Assembly (NCBI RefSeq): GCF_900167055.1
Contig: NZ_FUXP01000001.1
Location: forward strand, 62,001-126,000
DNA: 64,000 nt
Direction of reading: 5' to 3'
Source of the DNA: Lysobacter spongiicola DSM 21749
GTDB taxonomy: Bacteria > Pseudomonadota > Gammaproteobacteria > Xanthomonadales > Xanthomonadaceae
In this document: piece by piece, positions 10,926 to 19,104 of the stretch
How positions within the stretch are numbered: the stretch's first letter is position 1
Layout: every line of letters begins with the position of its first letter
Made by a program: the position numbers and the translations under genes
Notes under the pieces: generated by a model
Seen by the model: the letters and a program-made list of their open reading frames with translations, nothing else
Database searches by the model: none
Told to the model about the DNA's origin: nothing

Positions 10926-11531
10926 ATGCTGACCCTGATCCTGATCGCCGTGACCGTAGGGGTCACCTGGATGGCGTTCAAAAACCCGCGGCTGATCGAC
11001 CGGTTGATCCTCTGGCCGCCGGCGATCGATCGCAAGAAGCAGTACGACCGCCTGCTGACCCACGGCTTCATCCATGCGGACTGGCAGCACCTGCTGTTCA
11101 ACATGATCACGCTGTTCTTCTTCGGCCGCTTCGCCGAGCAGGTGATCGGGCAGCTGATCGGGCCGGTGGGCTACGTGCTGTTCTACCTGTCGGCGATCGT
11201 GATCGCGATCCTGCCGACCTACCTGCGCCATCGGCAGGACGTTAACTACCGGAGTCTCGGGGCCTCGGGCGCGGTATCGGCGGTGCTGTTCGCCTTCATC
11301 CTGGTGCAGCCGTGGTCGCTGATCTTCATTTTCTTCCTGCCGGTACCCGCGATCGTCTACGGCGTGTTCTTCGTCGGCTATTCGTTCTGGATGGACCGGC
11401 AAGGCGGAGGCAACACCAACCACAACGCGCATCTGTCGGGCGCGATCTACGGCGTGTTGTTCATGCTGCTGATGGAGCCGCGCATCGGGCCGCACTTCCT
11501 GAGTGCCCTGATGAGCCCCTCGTTCGGCTGA
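10926..11531 (+). CDS. Rhomboid-family intramembrane serine protease
   Basis: A 201-residue, six-helix membrane protein. The catalytic Ser is in the GxSG motif of SLGASGAVSAV and the catalytic His is in HNAHLSGAIYG; the family HADWQHLLFNM loop (His, Asn before TM2) is also present. Rhomboids cut single-pass membrane proteins within the bilayer. The ATG at 10926 is chosen because the predicted first membrane helix (LTLILIAVTVGVTW) begins immediately after it; the longer frame upstream lies over the M14 gene on the other strand. It stands alone between the M14 gene and the histone-like gene. The natural substrate cannot be inferred. Confidence 0.9.
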   Translation: MLTLILIAVTVGVTWMAFKNPRLIDRLILWPPAIDRKKQYDRLLTHGFIHADWQHLLFNMITLFFFGRFAEQVIGQLIGPVGYVLFYLSAIVIAILPTYLRHRQDVNYRSLGASGAVSAVLFAFILVQPWSLIFIFFLPVPAIVYGVFFVGYSFWMDRQGGGNTNHNAHLSGAIYGVLFMLLMEPRIGPHFLSALMSPSFG

Positions 11532-11620
11532 TGCTCCCGGCGACCCGCTAGGGCAACGCTCACCCACCGTGTATGCATATCGTGCTATCGAGGCATCAAG
11601 CATCAGCGATGGAGGATGGC

Positions 11621-12523
11621 ATGGCGACGACCCGAGCCCGCAAGGCGAGCAAGAAGAGCACCACCAACCGCAAGTCCACCAAGGCCGCAGCGTCGAGCGA
11701 ATCGGCTGCGAAGAAAAAGTCAGCAAAGACCGCGGCATCGACGAGGAAGTCGACAGCGAACAAGGCGGCGACGAAGAAGTCGGCCACGAAGAAGACAGCG
11801 ACCAGGAAGACGACCGCGAAGAAGGCAGCGACGAAAAAGTCGGCTACGAAGAAGACGACGACCACGAAGAGACCCGCGAAGAAGTCGGCTACGAAGAAGA
11901 CGACGACCACGAAGAGACCCGCGAAGAAGTCGGCTACGAAGAAGGCGGCGACAAGGAAGACACCCGCCAAGAAGGTGGCGACGAAGAAGTCGGCCACGAA
12001 GAAGGCAGCCACCAGCAAGACAACCGCCAAGAAGGCAGCCGCCAAGAAGGCAACAGCCAAGCGCTCCGCCGCCAAGAAGGCCTCCGCACGCAAGCTGACC
12101 GCCAAGAAGGCGGTAAAAAAGACCGCGGCGAGCAAGAGCAGCTCCGGCAAGGCAAAGAAGGTTTCCGTCAGGAAGGCGCCAGCGAAGAGCGCGGCGGCGA
12201 AGAAGTCGACGGCCAGCAAGCGTCCGGTGGCAAGGCCGGCAGGCAAGAAGAAGGCAGCCAAACGGGCACGCAAAGGCATCACCCCCGAGCAGGCGTTGGC
12301 GAACACCCGGCGCCTGCTGGAAGAGAAGCAGGCGCAGGCACGCTCGCAGCAGCCGTGGCAGGCGCTCGACGGCGGCGTCGGGGTCAAGGACGAGTCCTAC
12401 CAGTCACCCGAGGCGCGGGCGAAGGCGGAGGAGCTGCATGCCGCCGAGGTGCGGCTGGACGGAACCCAGGGAAGCATCAGCACCCGGGATCGGCATAACC
12501 AGGGCAAGCGGGACAGCCGATGA
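11621..12523 (+). CDS. Lysine/alanine-rich histone H1-like protein (AAKKA/KKxA repeat)
   Basis: A roughly 300-residue, extremely basic protein. Residues 1-220 are low-complexity Lys/Ala/Thr/Ser with repeating [12 protein letters not shown] and TPAKK units like eukaryotic histone H1 tails and the AlgP/HctB-type proteins of bacteria. The C-terminal 80 residues are different: a [19 protein letters not shown] helix and a short acidic-basic tail, conserved-looking and probably a separate fold. The ATG at 11621 is chosen because GGAGG precedes it by 6-7 bases. It should bind DNA or RNA through charge. It contains an exact 45-bp tandem duplication (11837-11926) and overlaps a GNAT gene by 4 bp. Members vary in length between strains by repeat slippage. 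Confidence 0.85.
   Translation: MATTRARKASKKSTTNRKSTKAAASSESAAKKKSAKTAASTRKSTANKAATKKSATKKTATRKTTAKKAATKKSATKKTTTTKRPAKKSATKKTTTTKRPAKKSATKKAATRKTPAKKVATKKSATKKAATSKTTAKKAAAKKATAKRSAAKKASARKLTAKKAVKKTAASKSSSGKAKKVSVRKAPAKSAAAKKSTASKRPVARPAGKKKAAKRARKGITPEQALANTRRLLEEKQAQARSQQPWQALDGGVGVKDESYQSPEARAKAEELHAAEVRLDGTQGSISTRDRHNQGKRDSR
11837..11926 (+). repeat. Two exact tandem copies of a 45-bp unit inside the histone-like gene
   Basis: Bases 11837-11881 and 11882-11926 are identical and each encodes the 15-residue unit [15 protein letters not shown]; a third, diverged unit ([15 protein letters not shown]) follows. Perfect identity at third codon positions shows a recent in-frame duplication. 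Confidence 0.95.
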
Positions 12524-12813
12524 ACCAGTCACGCGTTGATGTGGAGCACCAACCCGGGGCCGGCCGGTTCAGGGCCGAGGTTGAAGGGACCGAGGCCGAA
12601 CTGGCGTACCGGATGGAGGAGGGTGTGATGGTCATCACCCATACCCGGGTGCCCGATGCCATCGGGGGGCGGGGCGTCGCAGGGGCGTTGACCCGCGCTG
12701 CCTTCGACCATGCGCGCGCAGGGGACATCCGGGTCAGGCCCGCGTGTTCCTATGCGGAAGCATGGGCGGGGCGGCACCCGGAGTATGCGGACCTGGTCAT
12801 CGCAAACGGTTGA
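12520..12813 (+). CDS. Small GNAT-fold N-acetyltransferase (YjdJ/Acetyltransf_CG type)
   Basis: A 97-residue protein of the minimal GNAT subfamily. The acetyl-CoA loop is visible as GGRGVAGAL (about residues 49-57), preceded by the beta strand [11 protein letters not shown] and followed by the [11 protein letters not shown] strand-helix segment with a conserved Cys and WAGRHPEY near the end. Its ATG overlaps the histone-like stop (ATGA), so the two are probably co-translated. Function of the subfamily is not established; acetyl transfer to a small molecule or a protein lysine is possible. Its stop codon directly abuts the stop of the convergent M23 peptidase gene. Confidence 0.87.
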   Translation: MNQSRVDVEHQPGAGRFRAEVEGTEAELAYRMEEGVMVITHTRVPDAIGGRGVAGALTRAAFDHARAGDIRVRPACSYAEAWAGRHPEYADLVIANG

Positions 12814-13869
12814 TCATTCTCCCGCCGGTTCGACCAGCTGGTGGCGCAGCGGCTCGCCGCGCGCCACCGGTTTGCCATCGGCGATGTAGTCGTTGAAGTA
12901 GGCCGGAAGGCCGGAGCCCTTCCCGAATACCGGTGAATCCTGCAGGTGGAAGTGCAGGTGCGGCTCACTGGTATTGCCGCTGTTGCCACAGCGCCCGAGG
13001 ACATCGCCAGCGGCTACCTCGTCACCGGTCGCCACCTGCAGGCTGTCCTGCTGGAAGTGGGCCAGCAGGGCGTACTCGCCGCGACCCAGATCGAGCATCA
13101 CGTGGTTGCCGGCGGGCGCCTGCGCATTGGTCGTGCCGATCGGCTGGTCGGGCAGCCCGTCCACCACGGCAACCACCGTGGCAGGCGCTGGCGCGAGGAT
13201 GGGTTCGCCCCAGCAGTGGTAGTCCTCGAGTGCGGCGCCATTGCCGGAGTGCGAACTGCCATCGACCTCGCGCACGAAGTCGTAGGCAAAGCGCTGGCCC
13301 GTCGATTCCGCATGGTAGTTCTGCTCCAGCGTCCGGCCACCCCAGAAGACCTTCCACTGCCCACCAAAGGGCAGGCGCAAGCGGGCCTGCGTCTGGTAGT
13401 CGAGCCGTGTCGAGGCGGCAGTCTGGGGCTGGGGCCGGACGAAGAAGCCGACCACCATCCCCTCATCATCGAAAGCCCATGTCATGAGGATCGGACCGGA
13501 GTGCTGGGACCAGGTGGATACGCGGCGGTACACCCGGATGCCGTCTTCCACCAGCGCCGCCTCATCCTGCACTGCCGTCTCTTCGCCGAGCTGGTCACCC
13601 ACCTGCTTGCGGAACCCGGCGAGGTTCGATGGGCTGCCCAAACCCTGGCGCATGTCAGGCCCCATCCGGTCCCAGACCGTGTCGGTGTCGCCTTCCAGGA
13701 ACAGGCGTGAGAGTTGCCGTCCTTCGGCCAAGGTCCGCTCTCGCGTAGTCACGCTTGTTTCCGGTGGCAGGAGGGATGACGTTGCCTGCTGGCCTGTCGC
13801 ACCAACGGCAGTGGGCGCGGCGAGTGCCAGCAACAATAAGGAGGACTTCAACAGATCGAGCAGTTTCAT
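12814..13869 (-). CDS. Secreted M23-family (LytM-like) metallopeptidase
   Basis: A 351-residue exported protein. The signal peptide (MKLLDLLKSSLLLLALAAP) fixes the start at 13869; a longer frame upstream lies inside the regulator gene. After about 150 residues of a DUF3887-like N-terminal domain comes the M23 fold: QRFAYDFV (zinc Asp), GNHVMLDLG, LLAHFQQDS and the C-terminal HLHFHL motif. M23 enzymes cleave peptidoglycan cross-links or, when degenerate, activate amidases. It is the last of three minus-strand genes (membrane protein, regulator, peptidase); the gap after the regulator is 2 bp. The canonical GNxVxLxH series is largely intact, so activity is plausible. Substrate is unproven. Confidence 0.88.
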   Translation of the reverse strand: MKLLDLLKSSLLLLALAAPTAVGATGQQATSSLLPPETSVTTRERTLAEGRQLSRLFLEGDTDTVWDRMGPDMRQGLGSPSNLAGFRKQVGDQLGEETAVQDEAALVEDGIRVYRRVSTWSQHSGPILMTWAFDDEGMVVGFFVRPQPQTAASTRLDYQTQARLRLPFGGQWKVFWGGRTLEQNYHAESTGQRFAYDFVREVDGSSHSGNGAALEDYHCWGEPILAPAPATVVAVVDGLPDQPIGTTNAQAPAGNHVMLDLGRGEYALLAHFQQDSLQVATGDEVAAGDVLGRCGNSGNTSEPHLHFHLQDSPVFGKGSGLPAYFNDYIADGKPVARGEPLRHQLVEPAGE

Positions 13870-13871
13870 GG

Positions 13872-14210
13872 CTACGTCTCCTTCTGGTTCGTGTCGGTCA
13901 TGCCTACCAGCGCGGCGATCTGCCGCCTGTACTTCTCCAGTGCCTCTCGGCCGCCTGCGGTAATGGAAGCGCGCGTGAGCGGCCGTTTGCCCTTGAAGCT
14001 CTTTTCGATCTCGACCAGCCCACCGGCCTCCAGCTTCGAAAGGTGGCTGGAGAGGTTTCCGCGGCTGAGCCGGCACACTGTTTCCAGGAACCCGAACTCG
14101 ACGGCTTCGGCGTTCGCCAGCACCGTAAGGATGGCCAACCGGGCCGGCTCGTGCACCAGCCGGTCGACGGCGAGGACACCGTCGACTGCGTGCCGGGTCG
14201 CAGGCTTCAT
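13872..14210 (-). CDS. Winged-helix transcriptional regulator (HTH_34/ArsR-like)
   Basis: A 112-residue DNA-binding protein with a single winged helix: HEPARLAILTVLANAE, then LSRGNLSSHLSKLEAGGLVEI as recognition helix and the wing KRPLTRASIT. This is the PF13601-type group common in Xanthomonadaceae, where it often sits beside a membrane protein gene. ATG at 14210 overlaps the stop of the upstream membrane protein gene by 4 bp (ATGA). There is no metal-binding Cys pattern as in classical ArsR sensors; a single Cys lies in TVCRLS. It probably represses the operon through the palindrome at 14853-14864. Confidence 0.9.
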   Translation of the reverse strand: MKPATRHAVDGVLAVDRLVHEPARLAILTVLANAEAVEFGFLETVCRLSRGNLSSHLSKLEAGGLVEIEKSFKGKRPLTRASITAGGREALEKYRRQIAALVGMTDTNQKET

Positions 14211-14833
14211 GCGTGCTCCGCCGGCGCGGCGAGTTGCTCGAGTTCGCGCCTTAGACAGAGGTAGTCGCGGTGCTCGCGCACCCCGACCGGCACTGCGATC
14301 GCCGCATACAGGAGTGCCAGCAGCAGCCAGTAGCCGGGGTAGTGGCCACCGCCGGTCACGATGGCGGCCTGGCAGAACAGCAGTACGCCGACCAGGAAAT
14401 CGCTGACCGACCAGAACCAGCGGGCGGCGATGAGCGGGAGTGCGAGCACGAAGACGAGGTAGCCGATCCGCGGCCAGTCCCACTGCTCCAGCCCGCCGAG
14501 GAAGAGGTTGCCGAGCAGGATCAGCAGCGACACTGCGGCCAGGTAGATGACCATGCCACGGTGCTGGCGCCGTAGCTTGTCGGACACCCGCTCGACCGCT
14601 GCTCCCTCGCGCTGGTAATAGAAGATCCGCAGCAGTTCCTTCGACAGCAACCACAGGACCGGCGCCGAGATCAGTACCAGGCGGAGCCAGGGCGCTTCGG
14701 CCGCAGCCGGGCCGAGCGCGAAAGCGAGCACCATCAGGATGCTGCCGATCACCAGGCTCAGGCCCCCTGCGCTGCGCGAGTAGCGGGCGTAGCGCTCGGT
14801 CACGTCGGCGAGCTGGTCGGTGCGGTCGTTCAT
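14207..14833 (-). CDS. Multi-pass membrane protein of unknown function
   Basis: A 208-residue protein with about six hydrophobic segments (for example GLSLVIGSILMVLAFAL, LRLVLISAPVLWLL, MVIYLAAVSLLILLGNLFL, IGYLVFVLALPLIAA, FLVGVLLFCQAAIV, YWLLLALLYAAIAVPV). It begins with a charged cytoplasmic N terminus and ends in a charged helix (HRDYLCLRRELEQL). No catalytic motif is visible. It is the first gene of a three-gene operon with a winged-helix regulator and an M23 peptidase, has a good AGGAG site, and is preceded by a consensus promoter. It may be the sensor or target of the regulator, but that is only context. Confidence 0.85.
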   Translation of the reverse strand: MNDRTDQLADVTERYARYSRSAGGLSLVIGSILMVLAFALGPAAAEAPWLRLVLISAPVLWLLSKELLRIFYYQREGAAVERVSDKLRRQHRGMVIYLAAVSLLILLGNLFLGGLEQWDWPRIGYLVFVLALPLIAARWFWSVSDFLVGVLLFCQAAIVTGGGHYPGYWLLLALLYAAIAVPVGVREHRDYLCLRRELEQLAAPAEHA

Positions 14834-14852
14834 GGCTGTCTCCTGTGATCGA

Positions 14853-14886
14853 CAAACATGTTTGCGTCACAAACTTTATATGTCAA
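14853..14886 (-). promoter_or_regulatory. Promoter with overlapping 12-bp perfect palindrome
   Basis: On the minus strand TTGACA (14886-14881) is followed after 17 bp by AAACAT (14863-14858). The perfect palindrome CAAACATGTTTG (14853-14864) covers the -10 position and lies about 20 bp before the ATG of the membrane protein gene. The winged-helix protein encoded second in the operon is the obvious candidate ligand. The motif is seen directly; the function is inferred. Confidence 0.6.
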
Positions 14887-14958
14887 GGCCTCCCCGCGTC
14901 CGGTTCCGCTCGCCAAGCGCTGGGCCTTGTGCCAGCCTGTGCGCCCCACGCGATACCG

Positions 14959-15681
14959 ATGCCCCGCATGCGACTCAACAAACACATCAGCGAGAGCGGC
15001 TTCTGCTCCCGCCGCGAAGCCGACCGCCTCATCGGCGAAGGCCGGGTCACGGTCAACGGCATTCGCGCGCGCGTCGGCTCGGAGGTGGGCGAGGGCGACG
15101 AGGTCAGGATCGACGGTCAGGCGCTGCGCGCACGCTCGGTGGCCAAGGGCCAGAAGCAACATGTCTACATCGCGCTCAACAAGCCGGTGGGCGTGGTGTG
15201 CACCACCGAATCGGCGGTCAAGGAGAACATCGTGGATTTCGTCGGCCACGAACGGCGCATCTTCCCGATCGGCCGGCTCGACAAGGATTCCGAGGGCCTG
15301 ATCCTGCTGACCAGCAACGGCGACATCGTCAACGAGATCCTGCGGGCGGAAAACAAGCTGGAGAAGGAGTACCTGGTCGCCGTCAACCACGAGGTGACGC
15401 CGGAGTTCCTGCGCGGCATGGCCAAGGGCGTCCCGCTGCACGGCCAGGTCACGCTGCCCTGCAAGACCGGCAAGCTGGGCCGCTATGGCTTCCGCATCGT
15501 GCTGGTGCAGGGCCTGAACCGGCAGATCCGCCTGATGGCGGCCCACTTCAAGTACCGGGTCAAGCAACTGGTCCGGGTGCGCATCGGCAACGTCAAGCTC
15601 GGCCGCCTGAAGCCGGGCCAGTGGCGCAACCTCACCGATGCCGAACTGCGCGGCCTGCTGCCACTGCGTACCGACTGGTAG
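14959..15681 (+). CDS. rluF: 23S rRNA pseudouridine synthase (RluF type)
   Basis: A 240-residue enzyme with an N-terminal S4 RNA-binding domain (RLNKHISESGFCSRREADRL) and an RsuA/RluB/E/F catalytic domain. The catalytic Asp is in GRLDKDSEGLILLTSNG, and the C-terminal GLNRQIRLMAAHFKYRV motif is characteristic. RluF isomerises U2604 of 23S rRNA; this length and lack of a long C-terminal extension fit RluF rather than RluB. The start at 14959 gives MPRMRLNKH; the ATG at 14968 is an alternative. The frame upstream is non-homologous. It is divergent from the membrane-protein operon and followed by a DUF3298 lipoprotein gene. Confidence 0.92.
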   Translation: MPRMRLNKHISESGFCSRREADRLIGEGRVTVNGIRARVGSEVGEGDEVRIDGQALRARSVAKGQKQHVYIALNKPVGVVCTTESAVKENIVDFVGHERRIFPIGRLDKDSEGLILLTSNGDIVNEILRAENKLEKEYLVAVNHEVTPEFLRGMAKGVPLHGQVTLPCKTGKLGRYGFRIVLVQGLNRQIRLMAAHFKYRVKQLVRVRIGNVKLGRLKPGQWRNLTDAELRGLLPLRTDW

Positions 15682-15757
15682 AGGCTCGCGGCCGGACCCT
15701 GCATCCGGACATCACGCCTGCGCCGATAAGGTCCCGCTGAATCAGGAGGGATCTTCG

Positions 15758-16633
15758 ATGCAACACTCGTTCTTGAAGCACGCGCTGGTCATCGGCGTGC
15801 TGGCAGTCCTGCTGCCGGCATGCGACCGCGAGCCGGACACCCCGACCGCCCCGCAAGTCACGACGGCCAGTCCACCGGGCGGAACGCCTGACGACGGCCA
15901 CGTTGCCACCGACCTGGAGGAGAATCTTCCTGCCCCGGAGCTGAAGGATGTGGTGGAGGTCGAGTCCGACTACGTGGTGGGCATCACCTATCCGCATTCG
16001 GCGAAGCAGTACCCCGGTTTGGCCAGGGAGCTGGAGCGCTACGCATCCGCCGAGCGAGCCGAGCTGATGGAGGCGGTCGAGGCGAGGCGGCGCTCGGGAG
16101 CCGAGGACGGCTCACTCTACGATCTCTCCCTGACGTTCACCGAGGTGCTGAACCAACCGGGCCTGGTCGCCTATGCGGCGGACGGTACGCGCTATACCGG
16201 CGGCGCCCATGGCACCCCCCTGCTGGAACGATTCGTCTGGTTGCCGCGCGAGGACCGCATGCTGGGCGCGCGGGACCTGGTACCGAAACCCGATGGTTGG
16301 CAGGCGATTTCAAACTACGTGCGCGAGCAGCTTCATACCGCACTGTCGCAGCGCGTGGACGCGGACGACCTCCCCGCGGAGGACCGGGCACGCCTGGTGG
16401 CGAATGCGGGGCTCATGATCGATGAAGGGACGGCACCGAAGCCGGAGAATTTCTCACGCTTCGAGCCCATGGCAGGGGATGGGGAGACACTGACGGGATT
16501 GCGCTTCGTCTTTCCTCCCTATCAGGTCGGTCCCTACTCGGATGGTACCCAGCAGGTCGAAGTACCTGCTTCGGTGCTGCTTCCACACATCGCACCGGCG
16601 TACCGCGGGCTGTTCGGGGCTGCCGCGGGCTAG
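15758..16633 (+). CDS. DUF3298/DUF4163 (RsiV-like) lipoprotein
   Basis: A 291-residue exported protein. The start at 15758 follows AGGAGG and opens a lipoprotein signal with VLAVLLPAC (Cys near residue 22). After a Pro/Thr-rich linker come the two domains known from RsiV and PdaC: a DUF4163 segment (GITYPHSAKQYPGL, with SLTFTEVLNQPGLVAY) and a DUF3298 segment (TGLRFVFPPYQVGPYSDGTQQVEVP). The YSDGTQ signature is typical. In Firmicutes the related fold senses lysozyme; here no sigma factor gene is adjacent, so only a periplasmic binding role is suggested. It ends just before a hairpin shared with dcp. Confidence 0.86.
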   Translation: MQHSFLKHALVIGVLAVLLPACDREPDTPTAPQVTTASPPGGTPDDGHVATDLEENLPAPELKDVVEVESDYVVGITYPHSAKQYPGLARELERYASAERAELMEAVEARRRSGAEDGSLYDLSLTFTEVLNQPGLVAYAADGTRYTGGAHGTPLLERFVWLPREDRMLGARDLVPKPDGWQAISNYVREQLHTALSQRVDADDLPAEDRARLVANAGLMIDEGTAPKPENFSRFEPMAGDGETLTGLRFVFPPYQVGPYSDGTQQVEVPASVLLPHIAPAYRGLFGAAAG

Positions 16634-16648
16634 GCGAGGACATGAAAA

Positions 16649-16674
16649 AGCCGCCCGGATCACTCCGGGCGGCT
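16649..16674. terminator. Hairpin terminator between convergent genes
   Basis: AGCCGCCCGGA (16649-16659) pairs perfectly with TCCGGGCGGCT (16664-16674) around a 4-base loop. On the minus strand the stem is followed by TTTTT, a good intrinsic terminator for dcp; on the plus strand the tail is T-poor, so it is weaker for the lipoprotein gene. Confidence 0.8.
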
Positions 16675-16699
16675 CCTTGGGCTTTGCTGCTCGATCAGG

Positions 16700-18949
16700 T
16701 CAATTGCCCGCCGGACGCTCCTCCGGGATAGCCGCATCGGCCGCATCAGGAGCGGCGCTGTCGTCGGACACCGGCGTGCCCAAGCCGCGGCGCTCGAGCA
16801 GCGGCTCGATGCGCGGCTCGCCACCGCCGGTGAAGTCGCTGAACAGCTGGAGCGCGTCCTTGCTGCCGCCCTGCGACAACAGCGCCTTGCGGAAGCGATC
16901 GCCGTTCGCCGTCGTCAGGCCACCGTTCTCCTCGATCCACTTCACGGTGTTGGCGTCCAGCACTTCGGACCAGATGTACGCGTAATAGCCCGCTGCGTAG
17001 CCGCCCATGATGTGGCTGAAGTACGGGGTGCGGTAGCGCGGCGGCACCGGGTCGTAGTCCAGGCCGACCTTCTCCAGGGCGGCGGCTTCGAAGTCCATGA
17101 CCTCGTCGGCATCGGGCAACTGGTCGGCCGTGAGCTGGTGGTATTCCTGGTCGATCATCGCGGCCCCGAGGTACTCGGTGGTGGCGAAGCCCTGGTTGAA
17201 CTGCGCGGCGGCCACGACCTTGTCCAGCAGCTCCTGCGGCATCGGCTCACCGGTTTCGTGGTGCTTGGCGTAGTTGGCCAGCACGCTCGGCCAATCGGCC
17301 CACATCTCGTTGACCTGCGAAGGGAACTCCACGAAGTCGCGCGGCACGCTGGTGCCCGAGAACATCGGGTACTTCACATCCGAGAACATGCCGTGCAGCG
17401 CATGGCCGAACTCGTGGAACATCGTGGTCACCTCGTCCCAGGTCAGCAGGGTGGGCTCACCCTCCGACGGCTTGGGGATGTTCTGGTGGTTGGCCACGAC
17501 CGGCTTGGTGCCTTCGAGCTCGGACTGGGAGACGTAGGAGTTCATCCATGCACCGCCGCGCTTGGAATCACGTGCGTACGGGTCGAAGATGAAGATCGCC
17601 AGCTGGCTGCCGTCCTTGTCGAACACGTCGTAGGTCCACGTGTCGGGGTGGTACTTGGGCAGGTCGGTACGCTCCTTGAAGCTGATGCCGTACAGCTGGT
17701 TGGCGGCATGGAACACGCCGTTCTCCAGCACGTTCTTCATCTCGAAGTATGGCTTGAGCTCGGATTCGTCGAACGCGTACTGGTCCTGGCGGACCTTCTC
17801 GGCGTAGAACGCCCAGTCCCACGGCTGCAGCTCGAAGCTCGGCTCGCCCTTCGCCGCCTGTTCCTTGTCGATCATGGCCTGCAGCAAAGCACCTTCGCGC
17901 CGCGCATTGGCGACCGCGGCCGGGGCCAGGCGCTGCAGCATCGCGTTGACGGCTTCCGGATTCTTCGCGGTCTCGTCGGCGAGCACGTACTCGGCGTGGG
18001 TGTCGTAGCCCAGCATCTTCGAACGCTCGGCGCGAAGCTTGAGCACCTGGGAGACGATGCCGGTGTTGTCGAACTCGTTGCCGCGGCTGCCACGGGCGAC
18101 CGATGCCTCGTGCAGCTTCTGGCGAAGCTCGCGGTTGGTCAGGTAGGTGTTGGGCGGCTGCCCGGTGGTGTTCTGCAGGGTGATGACGTACTTGCCGTCC
18201 AGCCCGCGGGACTTGGCGGCCTCACGGGCGGCGGCGATCGCGCCCTCCGACAGCCCGTCCAGTTCTTCCACGGTGTCGACGGTGATCGCAGAGGCGTTCA
18301 CTTCCTTCAGCACGTTCTGGCTGAACTCGGTGCCGAGTTTGGCCAGCTCACCGTTGATTTCGCGCAGGCGTGCCTTCTGGTCCTCGTCCAGCTTGGCGCC
18401 GGCGCGGACGAAATCGGTGTGGTAACGCTCGACCAGGCGCACACCCTGTGCGTCCAGGCCCAGAGAATCGCGCTGCTCATACAGTGCCTGGATGCGCTCG
18501 AACAGCTTGGGGTTCAGGCTGATGGCATCGCTGTGCGCGGACAGCTTCGGGGCGTACTCGGCCTGCAGCTTCTGGCGGGTGTCGTTGGTGTCGGCGCCCA
18601 GCAGCGAGAAGAACACGGTGGCGGTGCGGTTGAGCACGTCACCGGACTGCTCCAGGGCCAGGATGGTGTTTTCGAACGTGGCCGGCTCGGGGTTGTTGGC
18701 GATCGCCTCGACCTCGGCCAGGTGCTCGCTCATGCCGCGGTCGAAGCCGGGGGCGAAATCGCTGTCCTGGATCTTGTCGAACTGCGGGTAGCGCAGGGGG
18801 AGCGGGCTTTCGGAAAAGAACGGGTTGCTCGCATTCACGTTGGTGGCCTGCGTTTCTGACTGGGCGCCTTCATTGGCGGCGGCCGGGGCTACGGCGGAAA
18901 GGCTGGTAGCCAGCGCGACGGAAAGCGCCAGCGCAAGGGGATGCTTCAT
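16700..18949 (-). CDS. dcp: Periplasmic M3-family peptidyl-dipeptidase (Dcp-like)
   Basis: A 749-residue zinc peptidase with a signal peptide (MKHPLALALSVALATSLSAV, cleavage near AAAN). The M3 active site HEFGHALHGMFS and the downstream glutamate ligand region (EFPSQVNEMWA) are intact, as is the C-terminal GGYAAGYYAYIWSEVLD motif. Dcp releases C-terminal dipeptides from oligopeptides; its close relative OpdA lacks a signal peptide, so export supports Dcp. The last 30 residues are Ala/Pro/Asp-rich. It is monocistronic, bounded by the hairpin at 16649-16674 and a divergent CBS gene. Confidence 0.94.
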   Translation of the reverse strand: MKHPLALALSVALATSLSAVAPAAANEGAQSETQATNVNASNPFFSESPLPLRYPQFDKIQDSDFAPGFDRGMSEHLAEVEAIANNPEPATFENTILALEQSGDVLNRTATVFFSLLGADTNDTRQKLQAEYAPKLSAHSDAISLNPKLFERIQALYEQRDSLGLDAQGVRLVERYHTDFVRAGAKLDEDQKARLREINGELAKLGTEFSQNVLKEVNASAITVDTVEELDGLSEGAIAAAREAAKSRGLDGKYVITLQNTTGQPPNTYLTNRELRQKLHEASVARGSRGNEFDNTGIVSQVLKLRAERSKMLGYDTHAEYVLADETAKNPEAVNAMLQRLAPAAVANARREGALLQAMIDKEQAAKGEPSFELQPWDWAFYAEKVRQDQYAFDESELKPYFEMKNVLENGVFHAANQLYGISFKERTDLPKYHPDTWTYDVFDKDGSQLAIFIFDPYARDSKRGGAWMNSYVSQSELEGTKPVVANHQNIPKPSEGEPTLLTWDEVTTMFHEFGHALHGMFSDVKYPMFSGTSVPRDFVEFPSQVNEMWADWPSVLANYAKHHETGEPMPQELLDKVVAAAQFNQGFATTEYLGAAMIDQEYHQLTADQLPDADEVMDFEAAALEKVGLDYDPVPPRYRTPYFSHIMGGYAAGYYAYIWSEVLDANTVKWIEENGGLTTANGDRFRKALLSQGGSKDALQLFSDFTGGGEPRIEPLLERRGLGTPVSDDSAAPDAADAAIPEERPAGN

Positions 18950-19104
18950 CGGGTCGGGACCTCGTCCAAAGGAACCCGAAGACTACCGCATGGCCCGTGA
19001 GCGGGACCATGGCGAAAGGCATGGGTCGCCGGGCGGGGGCGATTCACGGCGAGACAACCCGGCTTGCGAGAGGGTGGTCGCTCCCCCACAACCCTGGAGT
19101 TCCC

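Noticed and set aside
11596-12387. A 263-residue minus-strand frame with many hydrophobic stretches, resembling a membrane protein
   Set aside because: It is the antisense of the Lys/Ala/Thr-rich histone-like gene; Lys codons AAG read as CTT (Leu) and AAGAAG as FF-like runs on the other strand. There is no supporting start or family motif.
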